Source: Geobacter sp. UBA5608
GTDB taxonomy: Bacteria > Desulfobacterota > Desulfuromonadia > Geobacterales > Pseudopelobacteraceae
Direction of reading: 5' to 3'
Length of the DNA stretch: 16,061 nucleotides
Assembly: GCA_002424705.1 (NCBI GenBank)
Contig: DIKW01000066.1
Coordinates: 465-16,525, forward strand
The translations under genes and the position numbers were made by a program. A model generated the notes under the pieces. It worked only from the letters and a program-made list of their open reading frames with translations, was not told where the DNA came from and searched no databases. Positions 5,293-12,968 of this stretch are shown here, one piece after another (within the stretch, counting starts at the first letter, position 1; each line of letters opens with the position of its first letter).

Positions 5293-6317
5293 ATCGTTAC
5301 CTCCTGTATGGTGTGGATGCCCTGGTATTCCATCGACGGGGCGAAACTAATGCCGCCGGCGTAGGTCTTGCTGCCGTTGTATTCCTTGCCGCTGCCGTAG
5401 GTCCGCACGCCGTTGAATAAATAGTTGCGCTTGGTAGTCACCGTCATCAGGCCGTCATAAAACGGCGGCGGTGTTGCCCCTTGATCAAACACGCCGTCAT
5501 AGCTGGCCAGCCCGTCAAACATCACCGCAGCGGTGTTGGTGTCTACCTGCACGGTGGCTGCGCCGATGCGGTCAGCTTCCCATGCGTTGTTGTGCAGCAC
5601 GGTTCCGCCTACGCTGTAGCTGTACGGGGTGGTGCCGTTGTAGATATCGGCGCCGTCATAGGCCAGTGCGCGCCCCGAGTTGTATGCCGTGCTGCCGTCA
5701 TACCGCATACCCCAGGGCAGGGTCTCTGTCTGCCCGTCTATGGCAGTAAGCGTGGCTGATTCTGCGATGGTGGCGGTGTCGGAGGTGGCTGCGGAGAACA
5801 CAATGGCGGCCAGGTGGCTGCGCACGTTTTTCCACTCGTCCACCACGGCGCGGATCAGGGCGGTTTCTGTTGCTGAAACGCCCCTGTTTTCGCCAAGGTC
5901 AAGGTTGATGTTGAAGCGTGCCCAGTTTGCCCCCGCGCCGTATTCTTCGTCGCCACTGAAAACCTGTGTGCCGTCGTAACGTAGTGACTGGATCTGCTCA
6001 TCGATCAGGGCACCGCCAAAACCCACCGACCTTAGCCCTTCCTTCACGGCCCAGGGCGTACCTTTTTTGCGGTGCAGCCAGACAGCGCGCTTGATCAGTC
6101 TGCGCTTGTCGGCCTCGGTGTCACAGAGCGTCCACCCCTCCAGGCCAGTTATGTGAAACTGCTCGGCTAGGTGAGGCAAGGCCTCGGCAGAGATGTTGTC
6201 CACCAAATAGACTAGCAGCTGATCAAGCGGGACCACCCCCAGCCGGTCAATCAGCTCGTTAAAGGCCAGGGTTGAGGCATCACGTATCCCGGCAGGTATT
6301 AGGCGGCTGTCAGCCAT
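5289..6317 (-). CDS. Baseplate/tail protein gpI-like with a C-terminal YDG/YNG repeat domain
   Basis: This is a 342-aa protein, longer than the ~180-aa P2 gpI. Residues 1 to about 180 are the tail_P2_I domain: 'STLAFNELIDRLGVVPLDQL', 'LPHLAEQFHITGLEGW' and 'RRLIKRAVWLHRKKGTPWAV' with 'EGLRSVGFGG'. From about residue 200 the protein carries spaced [Y/F][D/N]G units: RYDG 205, AYDG 219, IYNG 225, MFDG 266, SYDG 272, FYDG 286, LFNG 300, EYNG 312; an early copy RYDG lies at 113. gpI anchors fibres to the baseplate. The added repeats probably form a beta-rich surface domain that docks fibre or tip proteins (inference). Confidence 0.88.
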   Translation of the reverse strand: MADSRLIPAGIRDASTLAFNELIDRLGVVPLDQLLVYLVDNISAEALPHLAEQFHITGLEGWTLCDTEADKRRLIKRAVWLHRKKGTPWAVKEGLRSVGFGGALIDEQIQSLRYDGTQVFSGDEEYGAGANWARFNINLDLGENRGVSATETALIRAVVDEWKNVRSHLAAIVFSAATSDTATIAESATLTAIDGQTETLPWGMRYDGSTAYNSGRALAYDGADIYNGTTPYSYSVGGTVLHNNAWEADRIGAATVQVDTNTAAVMFDGLASYDGVFDQGATPPPFYDGLMTVTTKRNYLFNGVRTYGSGKEYNGSKTYAGGISFAPSMEYQGIHTIQEVTI

Positions 6318-7125
6318 TGACCGGCACCCCCATGGTTACGGTTATGTCGGAGCAGTTTGCGTACCCTTCCGGCGGGACAATGACATCGGCGGACGGGCTG
6401 GTGACCGTTACCCGGTACACGCCATCCACGGTGGCGGCGGCAATGATGCTGCTGGTGGTTATATCCTTGCCCATCATACCAGATGCCGGGGTGGCCAAAG
6501 CGGTCAGCGCGGCCAACACCTGCTGCTGCACCAGAGACTGATCAGGCCATTGATAAGTCTCTACCGTGACGGCTATGCTGTAGGCGGTGGCCACCGGCTG
6601 CAGCACCTGCACGTAGTCGGTCAGAGGACGCACATCTTCGGCGGTGCAGGTGGCATACACGGCGTCAAGCAGCGCCTGGTCCGGCAGGCCGTTAATCGAC
6701 AGCGGATAGATGTTGACGATGCCCGGCGATGGGGATAGTACGGCCACGTCAACGATATCGGAGCTGGCGCTCTTGGCGTGATAGACATAGCTGCCGCGGC
6801 TGCCTGCCACGCTGAATGATTCAGGGGCCAGCTTGATCCGGTCGCGCAGCTGATCGTCGGTCTCGCCGTCAATCCGGTAGACACCCACCAGCTCGCCCAG
6901 GTAATCCAGCATAGGCGCGCTGGCGTAGGCCACCAGATTCTGTTTGGCCGCTTCCTGCACACCGATCCGGACCAAGGTCTCGCGGTAGGCAATCAAGTCA
7001 ATCAACAGAGACTCCACCTGGCCGGGGTACAGAGTCTTGCCGGTGGTGGCCTCCCACGATGCTTTTAGCTCGGCGGTGATGGCTACCGGGTCGCGGTCTA
7101 TAAATGAGGGTTCAGGTAAACTCAC
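6310..7125 (-). CDS. Baseplate wedge protein gpJ-like (T4 gp6 family)
   Basis: This is a 271-aa protein. The N-terminus MSLPEPSFIDRDPVAITAEL followed by 'WEATTGKTLYPGQVESLLID' and 'LIAYRETLVRIGVQEAAKQN' is typical of the Baseplate_J family, as is 'LDYLGELVGVYRIDGETDDQ' with 'LRDRIKLAPESFSVAGSRGS'. The central 'YVYHAKSASSDIVDVAV' and the C-terminal Ig-like part complete the fold. gpJ proteins form the wedges that link hub and fibres. It overlaps gpW at its start and gpI at its end (6310-6317), so the three wedge proteins are probably made in step. Confidence 0.94.
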   Translation of the reverse strand: MSLPEPSFIDRDPVAITAELKASWEATTGKTLYPGQVESLLIDLIAYRETLVRIGVQEAAKQNLVAYASAPMLDYLGELVGVYRIDGETDDQLRDRIKLAPESFSVAGSRGSYVYHAKSASSDIVDVAVLSPSPGIVNIYPLSINGLPDQALLDAVYATCTAEDVRPLTDYVQVLQPVATAYSIAVTVETYQWPDQSLVQQQVLAALTALATPASGMMGKDITTSSIIAAATVDGVYRVTVTSPSADVIVPPEGYANCSDITVTMGVPVNG

Positions 7126-7496
7126 AGGGTCACCTCGATTTGTTGTATGCCTGCATCGTAGTCATTCAGCTTCCACTCCAGCTGCAGGGTGATTTTGCCG
7201 CTGGCGGCCTCAGTGGTTACCGGCACAACACTCACCAGCTTGGCGCGCGGCTCCCATTCTTCCACGGCTTCTATGACGGCGTTTACAATGCGGGGTAATG
7301 CCTCGGTTAATGGTTGATCCAAAAACTGCCACACGCCGCAACCGAAGAGCGGTTCGTGGGCTCGGCTCCCTTTGGGTGTTGCGAGGATCACCTTGATGCA
7401 CTGGTTAATGTCGTCAAGGTTCTCCACCACGCTGCCGGGCTCACCCAGTTTGGGACTCCAGTCGGCTGCGGTTATGTCGGCGAGTGTCATTGCCAT
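7122..7496 (-). CDS. Baseplate wedge protein gpW-like (T4 gp25 family)
   Basis: This 124-aa protein matches the gpW/gp25 family in length and hallmarks: an N-terminal 'NLDDINQCIKVILATPKGSR' followed by 'EPLFGCGVWQFLDQPL', which is the conserved 'il.T..G.r...P.fG' block, then a helix 'IVNAVIEAVEEWEPRAKL'. In T4, gp25 nucleates sheath polymerisation at the baseplate and carries a lysozyme-like name for historical reasons only. It lies 7 bases after the spike gene and overlaps gpJ by 4 bases (7122-7125). Confidence 0.93.
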   Translation of the reverse strand: MAMTLADITAADWSPKLGEPGSVVENLDDINQCIKVILATPKGSRAHEPLFGCGVWQFLDQPLTEALPRIVNAVIEAVEEWEPRAKLVSVVPVTTEAASGKITLQLEWKLNDYDAGIQQIEVTL

Positions 7497-7503
7497 GATT
7501 ATC

Positions 7504-8142
7504 CTAGTGCGAGTGGTGGTTGGTATTGCCGCCTGCGTCCGTTACCGACCCGCCTGCATTTACGTTTCCACCGATATCGGCGTTGCCGGGTATCACCAGA
7601 TTCCCTCCGGTGCTTTGAATATCTCCGGGCGTCTGTATCTTGCCACCACTTGCCCCATATGTTCCTGTGCAGGAAATACCCCCGGCCACAATCAGGTTGC
7701 CCGTGCATTCAGTAAGCGGGGTGTCACAGACGACCTTTGTCGATGCCACGGCCTTGATCAGTGGGCTGGTGACGGTGGCGGACACGTCAACCGTGGCCTC
7801 AAGCGTACCAGCGACTACGTGTGCAGACAGCTTGTGCTCTGCGCGGTCGTACTCAACCCAGGTGCCATCCTCGAAGCGGATGTGGCGCTTGTCTTGGCTG
7901 CTTACCGGCGGCTGGTCGGCGTCGCTATAGATCGCCCCCAGGACGCAGCCGAACTCGGCGTTGTCGTCCATCAGGCAGCAGACGTGCTCTCCGGTGTCCG
8001 GCATCCAGTAGCTTTTGTCTCTGCCGGTCTTGTGATGCAGTACCGGCAACCAGTAGGATTGCACCCCATCCTGATCGGGAAACTGCACCCGGCACTTAGC
8101 GGTGACGGGGTCGATAGCAGTGACGATGCCGATCTTCATCAT
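7504..8142 (-). CDS. Baseplate spike protein gpV-like
   Basis: This is a 212-aa protein. The N-terminal OB-fold region reads 'IGIVTAIDPVTAKCRVQFPD', then 'SYWLPVLHHKTG' and 'YWMPDTGEHVCCLMDDN' and 'GCVLGAIYSDADQPP', the gp5/VgrG/gpV signature. It is followed by a beta-helical spike rich in Gly, Thr and Asn (about residues 100-207), with Gly-rich turns typical of trimeric spike helices. The last residues are NHHSH, containing an HxH at 210-212. In P2 gpV and related spikes, HxH residues from three chains bind an iron ion at the tip. It sits between the hub gene and gpW, as expected for the cell-piercing tip. Confidence 0.92.
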   Translation of the reverse strand: MMKIGIVTAIDPVTAKCRVQFPDQDGVQSYWLPVLHHKTGRDKSYWMPDTGEHVCCLMDDNAEFGCVLGAIYSDADQPPVSSQDKRHIRFEDGTWVEYDRAEHKLSAHVVAGTLEATVDVSATVTSPLIKAVASTKVVCDTPLTECTGNLIVAGGISCTGTYGASGGKIQTPGDIQSTGGNLVIPGNADIGGNVNAGGSVTDAGGNTNHHSH

Positions 8143-9182
8143 TTCACCACCCGCTTGTTGTTGGTCAGGTTTTTCAGGTTCTTGTTTTGGGCGCTGCTGG
8201 TGGACAGCTCCAGCTCGGTAGCATAACCCCTGCCGCGCTCCATGCTGTGCCGGGCCTTGAGGATCTGGTAGGGGCCATCTAACAGCCCCAGCCCTTGCAC
8301 CTCAATGTTGCAGCCAGCCCGCAGCCTGGGGTTACCGTACAGGGATATGCTGCCCTCCACCTGCTTGCCGTTGCTGTTTCGCAGCGCGGCCTTCGCTTTG
8401 GCCTTGGCGTCGTCCAACGTCTCGCAGCGCTCCACCAGCTTCAGGGTATCGCCACTTGGTGCGCCGGGTGCCTTTTCGGTATGGCTCTTCAGGCTCTTGG
8501 TTTTCGGGTCGTGGTAGCTCACCTGGCACGCCTTATAGGTGGTGGCGGTCTTCGCGCGGAAGGTGAAGCTGCTCATCTGCTGCCTGGTGATGATGGTGAC
8601 GGTCTGCGCGTCATCCAACCTGGCTTGATCGTGCCAGACCAGTTGGCCGTCCTTGATGCTGAACACAATCCCCTCGGCCTTGCCCAGCCGGTTCAGGAAG
8701 GCCAGGTCGGTCTCCTTGTTCTGTGTTACCCGCTGGTAGCTGCGTCCGGTGTTATCTCCGGCCCCCACCAGGCGCAGGGCCTGCCCGGCTGCCAGCTCAT
8801 CTGCTATCTGCTTGAGCGTCTTACCTTCAAAGGCCCTGGTGTTACTGGTTCGCAGCGCGGCCTTTACACCGGCAGCCAGTGCCCTGATGCTGATGGTATC
8901 GGGGGTGCCGTTAAACTCAATCTCATCAATTTCGAAAGAGCCCATGCCGTACAGTTCGCCCACATAGCCGGCCTGCAACGAAAGTTTGTCGCCTTTGCCG
9001 GGGAACCAGCCGTTCTTCCAGCGGTGGTCACGATCCTCGATATTCACCTCAAGTTCGTCGCTCTCACCCTCCAGCGCATCGGTGTAGGTAATAGCCAAGA
9101 TGAACGGGGCAAGCTCAGTGGTGACGTCCTTCTGTCCGTAGGTCAGCTTGAATTGAGGTTGGGGCACGATCACGTCAGCCAT
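8139..9182 (-). CDS. Baseplate hub/late control protein gpD-like
   Basis: This 347-aa protein is of the P2 gpD family, a structural relative of the T4 gp27/VgrG hub. The N-terminal beta domain includes 'ITYTDALEGESDELEVNIED' and 'RWKNGWFPGKGDKLSLQAGY'. The middle holds 'GADGIxx'-equivalent sequence 'GAGDNTGRSYQRVTQNKETD' and 'FLNRLGKAEGIVFSIKDGQL', typical of gpD. The C-terminal part has 'DDAKAKAKAALRNSNGKQVE' and the final 'GPYQILKARHSMERGRGYAT'. It forms the trimeric hub that carries the gpV spike encoded next, with a 4-bp overlap (8139-8142). The first gpD codons lie inside the end of gpX. Confidence 0.92.
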   Translation of the reverse strand: MADVIVPQPQFKLTYGQKDVTTELAPFILAITYTDALEGESDELEVNIEDRDHRWKNGWFPGKGDKLSLQAGYVGELYGMGSFEIDEIEFNGTPDTISIRALAAGVKAALRTSNTRAFEGKTLKQIADELAAGQALRLVGAGDNTGRSYQRVTQNKETDLAFLNRLGKAEGIVFSIKDGQLVWHDQARLDDAQTVTIITRQQMSSFTFRAKTATTYKACQVSYHDPKTKSLKSHTEKAPGAPSGDTLKLVERCETLDDAKAKAKAALRNSNGKQVEGSISLYGNPRLRAGCNIEVQGLGLLDGPYQILKARHSMERGRGYATELELSTSSAQNKNLKNLTNNKRVVK

Positions 9183-9400
9183 GGCGGCATACCCTCTGTT
9201 TCAGACAGCTCCGGCAACGGTTCGTCAATCACCGGTATGTTAATGATGATCCCGCTGGGCAAGACCGGCTCAATCATCACCAGGTTGTTGGCTGCCACGA
9301 TCCGCTCGTACTGCGTGGCATCGCCGTAATACTGCCAGGCCAGCAGGTCCCAGCGGTCGCCATCGCGGGTAATATGCTCAATGACTTCCTGCGCAGCCAT
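9170..9400 (-). CDS. Tail protein X-like (gpX), LysM-type baseplate hub component
   Basis: This 76-aa protein matches the P2 gpX family in length. It has a LysM-like sequence with 'HITRDGDRWDLLAWQYYGDA' followed by 'YERIVAANN' and a closing 'LPSGIIINIPVI'. In contractile tails such LysM proteins bind at the baseplate hub next to gpD/gpU rather than to peptidoglycan. It starts at the A shared with the upstream TAA and overlaps the next gene by 13 bases. The order U-X-D is the usual one in P2-like tails of this layout. Confidence 0.9.
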   Translation of the reverse strand: MAAQEVIEHITRDGDRWDLLAWQYYGDATQYERIVAANNLVMIEPVLPSGIIINIPVIDEPLPELSETEGMPPWLT

Positions 9401-9966
9401 TACGCTTGCCTCGTTGACTGTCTAATGACGGTCTGCTTATCCTGCGATAGGGCATAGCCGGCTTGCCTGCTCTCGGCTGACAGCTGCGGCACCTCTTTTT
9501 TCTTGGACGGCTTTTTGGGCTTTCTGCCCGGCTTCTTTTTGGCCGGGGCCTGCTGCTGCTGCTCTTGTTTTTTTGTTTCAAGCGGCTGTGGGTCGGCATA
9601 TTCCTTCAGGCTCAGCTTGCACTCAAAGCCGTACAGGGAGCCATCTTCGGCGGCATAGGTGGTGGTGCGACTGACATCGATAATGACGTACTTGCCCACC
9701 AACAGGCCGTTGCCCTGCGAAAGTGGAAACGCCTTGTGGCTGGTTGCCAGGGTTATCAGGTCATCCCAAACGGCCTGGGGGTCGCAAAAGTCGGCATGAA
9801 ACAGGAAGGCCAGGTTGATCTCGCCCAGGCCGTCGCCGGTGTATTGCAGGAGCGGCTTGCCCTCAATAACCTGATGCTCGGCATAACTGATGGCCAGCTT
9901 GGCATCAAACCCGGTAGGGCTTACCAGCCTGCCGAAACCGATATCTCCCAGCAGTAGGAAGGCCAT
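9400..9966 (-). CDS. Tail completion/assembly protein gpU-like with a basic C-terminal extension
   Basis: This is a 188-aa protein. Residues 1 to about 128 form a gpU-type domain: MAFLLLGDIGFGRLVSPTGF at the N-terminus, 'HQVIEGKPLLQYTGDGLGEI' and 'FHADFCDPQAVWDDLITLA', then 'LYGFECKLSLKEYADP'. P2 gpU is a tail completion protein encoded just after the tape measure, as here. Residues 129-188 are an unusual low-complexity tail: a Gln run (QEQQQQ), then a Lys/Pro-rich stretch with KKKPGRKPKK, then 'SRQAGYALSQDKQTVIRQ'. Its stop TAA shares one base with the ATG of the next gene (TAATG). Confidence 0.85.
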   Translation of the reverse strand: MAFLLLGDIGFGRLVSPTGFDAKLAISYAEHQVIEGKPLLQYTGDGLGEINLAFLFHADFCDPQAVWDDLITLATSHKAFPLSQGNGLLVGKYVIIDVSRTTTYAAEDGSLYGFECKLSLKEYADPQPLETKKQEQQQQAPAKKKPGRKPKKPSKKKEVPQLSAESRQAGYALSQDKQTVIRQSTRQA

Positions 9967-12024
9967 TTACACAAATCCCTTGCGTTGCTTGTTCTGCTCT
10001 GCCCGTGCCAGCATCCGCTCAAACTCCACCTGCGACAGCTTCAGGGCCTGCTCGACCTGCTGCCGTGCCTCTGCCGGGGTGCCTGGCGCCAGGTTGATGA
10101 CCGGGGCATAGGTGATCTGTGTGCCGCCGCCAGGGCGGCCAACTCCAGCCGGTGCGCCTGCCATGGCCGGTGCTGCCGTTGCCAGCATGGTTGCAGCGGT
10201 AACCGTGCGCATGGCGGCAACCATCGGGGCGGGCTTCATGGTGGCGGCAATGGTCTCGATCAGCTTGATCCGGTGGATATCCTTGAGTGGGCCTTCCTTG
10301 GCCGGGGAAAAGGGCAGGAAGTTGCGGACCTTTTGAACAATGGCCTTCATTGCCTCGACAGGCTTTGAAGCCATGCGCTTGATGCCATCCACTAAGCTGG
10401 TGATTATGTTCGCACCGGCCTGACGCATTTTCCCGGCCACGCTTACGACAGCTTGCCAGATACCGGTGAAAAACCCCTTGATCGGCCCCCAATAGCGATA
10501 GATCAAGAAGGCCGCTGTTGCTATGGCGGTGATAGTCAAGCCAATTGGGTTGGTCAGCATGAAAGCGGAAACGGCCCGCAACGCTAGCAACACGCCTTTT
10601 ATCCCGGTGGCAAGCAGACCAGACAGGCGCAACATTGAAGCCATGCCAGCCAGGAACGGCCCCACTGCGGCACCTATGGCGGCGACCGCCATCAGGACGC
10701 CACCGGCGGCCAGGGCGATACCTGTCAGTGACACGACAACCGTCCCTAGGACTGCGGCAATTTTCGGGTTTGCCAGAACCCATTCGTTCATTCTGCCGAC
10801 CAGCGCGTTAAGCTTTTCAAACAGGCCCGGCAGGTTCATAACCTTTGAAAAGATGCCCCCCATGTTTGAAACCAGATTGCCGACTGTGCCGGTCAGTGAT
10901 TCCCAGCGCATTTTCGTACTTCCCATGATCTCGTTGATCTTGGTTTGCATGTCGGCTTGCTGCTGCATTCTGCGGGTCATTTCGTCAAACCCGGCCACGC
11001 CCTGATTGATGAACACCGAAAGCGGGCGCGACGCCTCCTGCCCGAACAACTTAGACAGAACAACAAGCTGTTCCTGGGGATTGATAGCCCGCAGCTTTTC
11101 AAGCTCTGCCACCATGCCCCGGATGCCGACAAAATTCCCGGCTTCGTCGAACATGTTTAGCTTGATGCCCTTCGCGTCAAGGATCGGCCCCACAAGGTCC
11201 TTGATTCTTTTGCTGTCAAGTTTGTGGCTCATTTCGGCCATTCTCGACAGGGCTTGCGCAAAGTTGGTTCCGGCCTGTGACCCTTCGATGCTGCTTGTAG
11301 CCATCAGGCCAATGGCGGCGCTTACTTCCTTGCTTGCGTCCATGCCCTGAATTTTCAGAGCTTTCAGCGAAGAACCCATGTACTTAAACGACTCGGCAAG
11401 ATCGTTGACTTCAACGCCACCGGCAGACTTCAACCGCTGCAAAACGTCCATGAAGGAAACCGCGTCTTTGTCCGCGATTCCCATCGCCTCGCTGAATTTG
11501 GCGACGTGGGTAGCAGCCTCGGCAAACGGGACTTTCATCAGGACGGCAAACTTTGCGGCGGCCTCACCCATGCCCCCCAAAATGACGTTGGTCTGTACCC
11601 CCTGCTCGCGTAACGCCGTGAACAGTTCCAGCATGTCCTTTGTGGACCCTGGCAGATCGGTTCCCAGCTTTTCAGCCAGCCGGTTCAGCTTTTCGTATTC
11701 CGGGCCGACTTTCCCGGCGGCGTCCATCAGGTTGGTTTTAAGGCGAATCTGTGCCTCTTCAAGGTTGGCAAACTGTGTGACGGTCGCAGCAATACCGGCG
11801 GCCCCGGCCACCCCTACAGCAGCAAGGGGCTTGCCTATGGCGTCCAGCTTTTGCGCCTGTTTTGCTACGCGGTCGATCTGGTTATGTAGGCGGGTGAATT
11901 TTCCGGCGGCGGTTTCGGCGGCCTTACCTATGCCACCGACAGAATCAACCACCTTTTTCAGTGGGGCGCTGATCCGGTCAGTAAGGGAAAGCAGCATCCC
12001 GATTGATAGTTGTTTTCCTGCCAT
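9967..12024 (-). CDS. Tail tape measure protein (P2 gpT / TIGR01760-type)
   Basis: This 685-aa protein is the longest gene of the window and sits directly after the chaperone frames. The N-terminal part is helical and Ala/Lys-rich (MAGKQLSIGMLLSLTDRISA). The conserved core includes 'LFTALREQGVQTNVILGGMG', 'MKVPFAEAATHVAKFSEAMG' and 'DVLQRLKSAGGVEVNDLAES', the typical tape-measure block with the 'G...TNFAQALSRM' segment. A long hydrophobic region follows at about residues 400-500 with several membrane-like helices. The C-terminal 'NFLPFSPAKEGPLKDI' motif is a family hallmark. Tape measures set tail length and help DNA cross the inner membrane. With under 700 residues, a fairly short tail is predicted. 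Confidence 0.95.
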   Translation of the reverse strand: MAGKQLSIGMLLSLTDRISAPLKKVVDSVGGIGKAAETAAGKFTRLHNQIDRVAKQAQKLDAIGKPLAAVGVAGAAGIAATVTQFANLEEAQIRLKTNLMDAAGKVGPEYEKLNRLAEKLGTDLPGSTKDMLELFTALREQGVQTNVILGGMGEAAAKFAVLMKVPFAEAATHVAKFSEAMGIADKDAVSFMDVLQRLKSAGGVEVNDLAESFKYMGSSLKALKIQGMDASKEVSAAIGLMATSSIEGSQAGTNFAQALSRMAEMSHKLDSKRIKDLVGPILDAKGIKLNMFDEAGNFVGIRGMVAELEKLRAINPQEQLVVLSKLFGQEASRPLSVFINQGVAGFDEMTRRMQQQADMQTKINEIMGSTKMRWESLTGTVGNLVSNMGGIFSKVMNLPGLFEKLNALVGRMNEWVLANPKIAAVLGTVVVSLTGIALAAGGVLMAVAAIGAAVGPFLAGMASMLRLSGLLATGIKGVLLALRAVSAFMLTNPIGLTITAIATAAFLIYRYWGPIKGFFTGIWQAVVSVAGKMRQAGANIITSLVDGIKRMASKPVEAMKAIVQKVRNFLPFSPAKEGPLKDIHRIKLIETIAATMKPAPMVAAMRTVTAATMLATAAPAMAGAPAGVGRPGGGTQITYAPVINLAPGTPAEARQQVEQALKLSQVEFERMLARAEQNKQRKGFV

Positions 12025-12040
12025 GTTTGCCCCCGGTGGT

Positions 12041-12142
12041 TCATTGCATCTGGTCGGCTTCCTGTTTCATCACGTCCCGCAGCCGGTCCAGCCAGTAAAT
12101 CAATTCATCCGGGGGCATGGCCCGGACTTCCGTCAAGGTCAT
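12041..12142 (-). CDS. Chaperone frameshift extension (gpE'/gpT-like), 33 codons from its own ATG or reached by -1 shift
   Basis: In the -1 frame relative to the chaperone, the sequence is open from inside the chaperone gene to a TGA at 12041-12043. From the in-frame ATG at 12140-12142 it reads MTLTEVRAMPPDELIYWLDR and ends in KQEADQMQ. This resembles the C-terminal extensions of tail chaperones, with 'L.E...MP..EL..WL..L'. It lies exactly between chaperone and tape measure. If reached by a shift at the G-run (12175-12181), the fusion would be about 129 aa (85 from the chaperone, 44 from this frame). Independent initiation from the ATG, behind GGGGGC, is the alternative. That a product is made from this frame is more certain than how. 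Confidence 0.62.
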   Translation of the reverse strand: MTLTEVRAMPPDELIYWLDRLRDVMKQEADQMQ

Positions 12143-12165
12143 GCCCCCGTGTTTCGTCAGCACGA

Positions 12166-12429
12166 TTACTGCTTGCCCCCATCCTCCACCGTGGGGGCCA
12201 CAGCGTTTCCCAATTCGGCCAGGTCGGAAGCCGACAGCCGGTTCAGTTCTTCCGCTGGCAGCTTTTGGCCGTCAAAGGTAGCCACCTGGGAAAGCAGGGC
12301 GGCAACAAAGCCGATACCATCGGCCCGGCCTGCGATCCTCTCGGCTTGAATCAGGTCGCCGACGGTGGCCTCCCTTAGTTCAACGGTTTCAAATTTCAGG
12401 CTGTTGGATTCCTGCTTGACGATCTTCAC
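12166..12429 (-). CDS. Phage tail assembly chaperone (Mu gp41/P2 gpE-like)
   Basis: This is an 87-aa acidic, mostly helical protein between the tube and tape-measure genes, the fixed place of tail assembly chaperones in long-tailed phages. The sequence 'VELREATVGDLIQAERIAG' followed by 'FVAALLSQVATFDGQKLPAEELNRLSASDL' fits the FluMu gp41-type chaperone family: an N-terminal beta strand, then 'R..tvgD'. Such proteins bind the tape measure and recruit tube subunits. The frame ends in TAA at 12166-12168 shortly after a run of five G (minus strand, 12176-12180). A -1 frame stays open beyond it (see the next CDS), as expected for the gpG/gpGT arrangement. Confidence 0.82.
   Translation of the reverse strand: MKIVKQESNSLKFETVELREATVGDLIQAERIAGRADGIGFVAALLSQVATFDGQKLPAEELNRLSASDLAELGNAVAPTVEDGGKQ
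12175..12181 (-). promoter_or_regulatory. Candidate -1 ribosomal frameshift site in the tail chaperone gene
   Basis: The coding strand reads T GGG GGC here, two codons before the chaperone's AAG CAG TAA end. Glycine tRNAs could slip back one base on the G-run, and the -1 frame then stays open for 44 codons. It is not a perfect X-XXY-YYZ heptamer because the base before the run is T. Phage tail chaperones are well known for -1 shifts at just this position. Confidence 0.4.
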
Positions 12430-12432
12430 GGC

Positions 12433-12954
12433 TTAACCCCCGATCAGTTGCTTGTAGGTAGCCAGCATGTCGACGCCGCCTGCCTTGTAGATATTCGCCA
12501 GGGCGTCAACTTCCAGCACGGTCTGGCCGTCAATCTCCATCTTGCAGTAAGTGACGCTCATACTGGTTTCTGCCTCGACGTTGTCATTTTGCTTGAAGCC
12601 ACCCATCGGAAACTTTTTGAAAGAGCCGGTCAGGTAAACCACTACCGGAACCTCGGCAGTCCGGCCCCCGTTGCCGTAGGTTTCCAGGCTCCCGCGCAAC
12701 TGCAACTCGCAAGCCTTGAACGGGTTTGCGACCTTCGTCAGAACGTCAGAATACAGGCTGTTCCACTTGAAAGTGGCTTCCAGCTTGTCTATGCCGCTGG
12801 GAAATTCCAGCTTGCCCTGCATACCAAGGGCTTTATGCTCTGCCATGACGATGTTCACGTCCGGCATCTTGCATTCATCCACCTTGCCAAGCAGGCTGTT
12901 TCCGTCAACGTAAACGTTGGCGTTCGTCAGTCGTTTAATTTCAATCTGTGCCAT
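12433..12954 (-). CDS. Major tail tube protein (P2 gpFII type)
   Basis: This 173-aa protein matches the P2 gpFII tube family in length and in hallmarks. The N-terminus includes 'RLTNANVYVDGNSLLGKV', then 'MPDVNIVMAEHKALGMQGKLEFPSGIDKLEATFKW', where the helix-turn and the 'LEAT' strand are conserved. A C-terminal 'YKQLIGG' follows 'VLEVDALANIYKAGG'. Subunits stack as hexamer rings to form the rigid inner tube. It lies 14 bases after the sheath stop and 3 bases before the chaperone ATG. A purine-rich GGGGG-containing ribosome binding site precedes the ATG. Confidence 0.93.
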   Translation of the reverse strand: MAQIEIKRLTNANVYVDGNSLLGKVDECKMPDVNIVMAEHKALGMQGKLEFPSGIDKLEATFKWNSLYSDVLTKVANPFKACELQLRGSLETYGNGGRTAEVPVVVYLTGSFKKFPMGGFKQNDNVEAETSMSVTYCKMEIDGQTVLEVDALANIYKAGGVDMLATYKQLIGG

Positions 12955-12968
12955 TGTTCAGGCCCCCT

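Noticed and set aside
7122..7496. Lysozyme function for the gpW/gp25-like protein
   Set aside because: The 'lysozyme' label of this family is historical. The protein is a baseplate wedge component and no catalytic pattern is visible.
8295..9329. Plus-strand frame of 344 codons opposite gpD
   Set aside because: It is a shadow of the well-supported gpD/gpX genes on the minus strand, with no recognisable domains. Similar long plus frames at 7372-8226, 11378-12349 and 924-1520 were rejected for the same reason.
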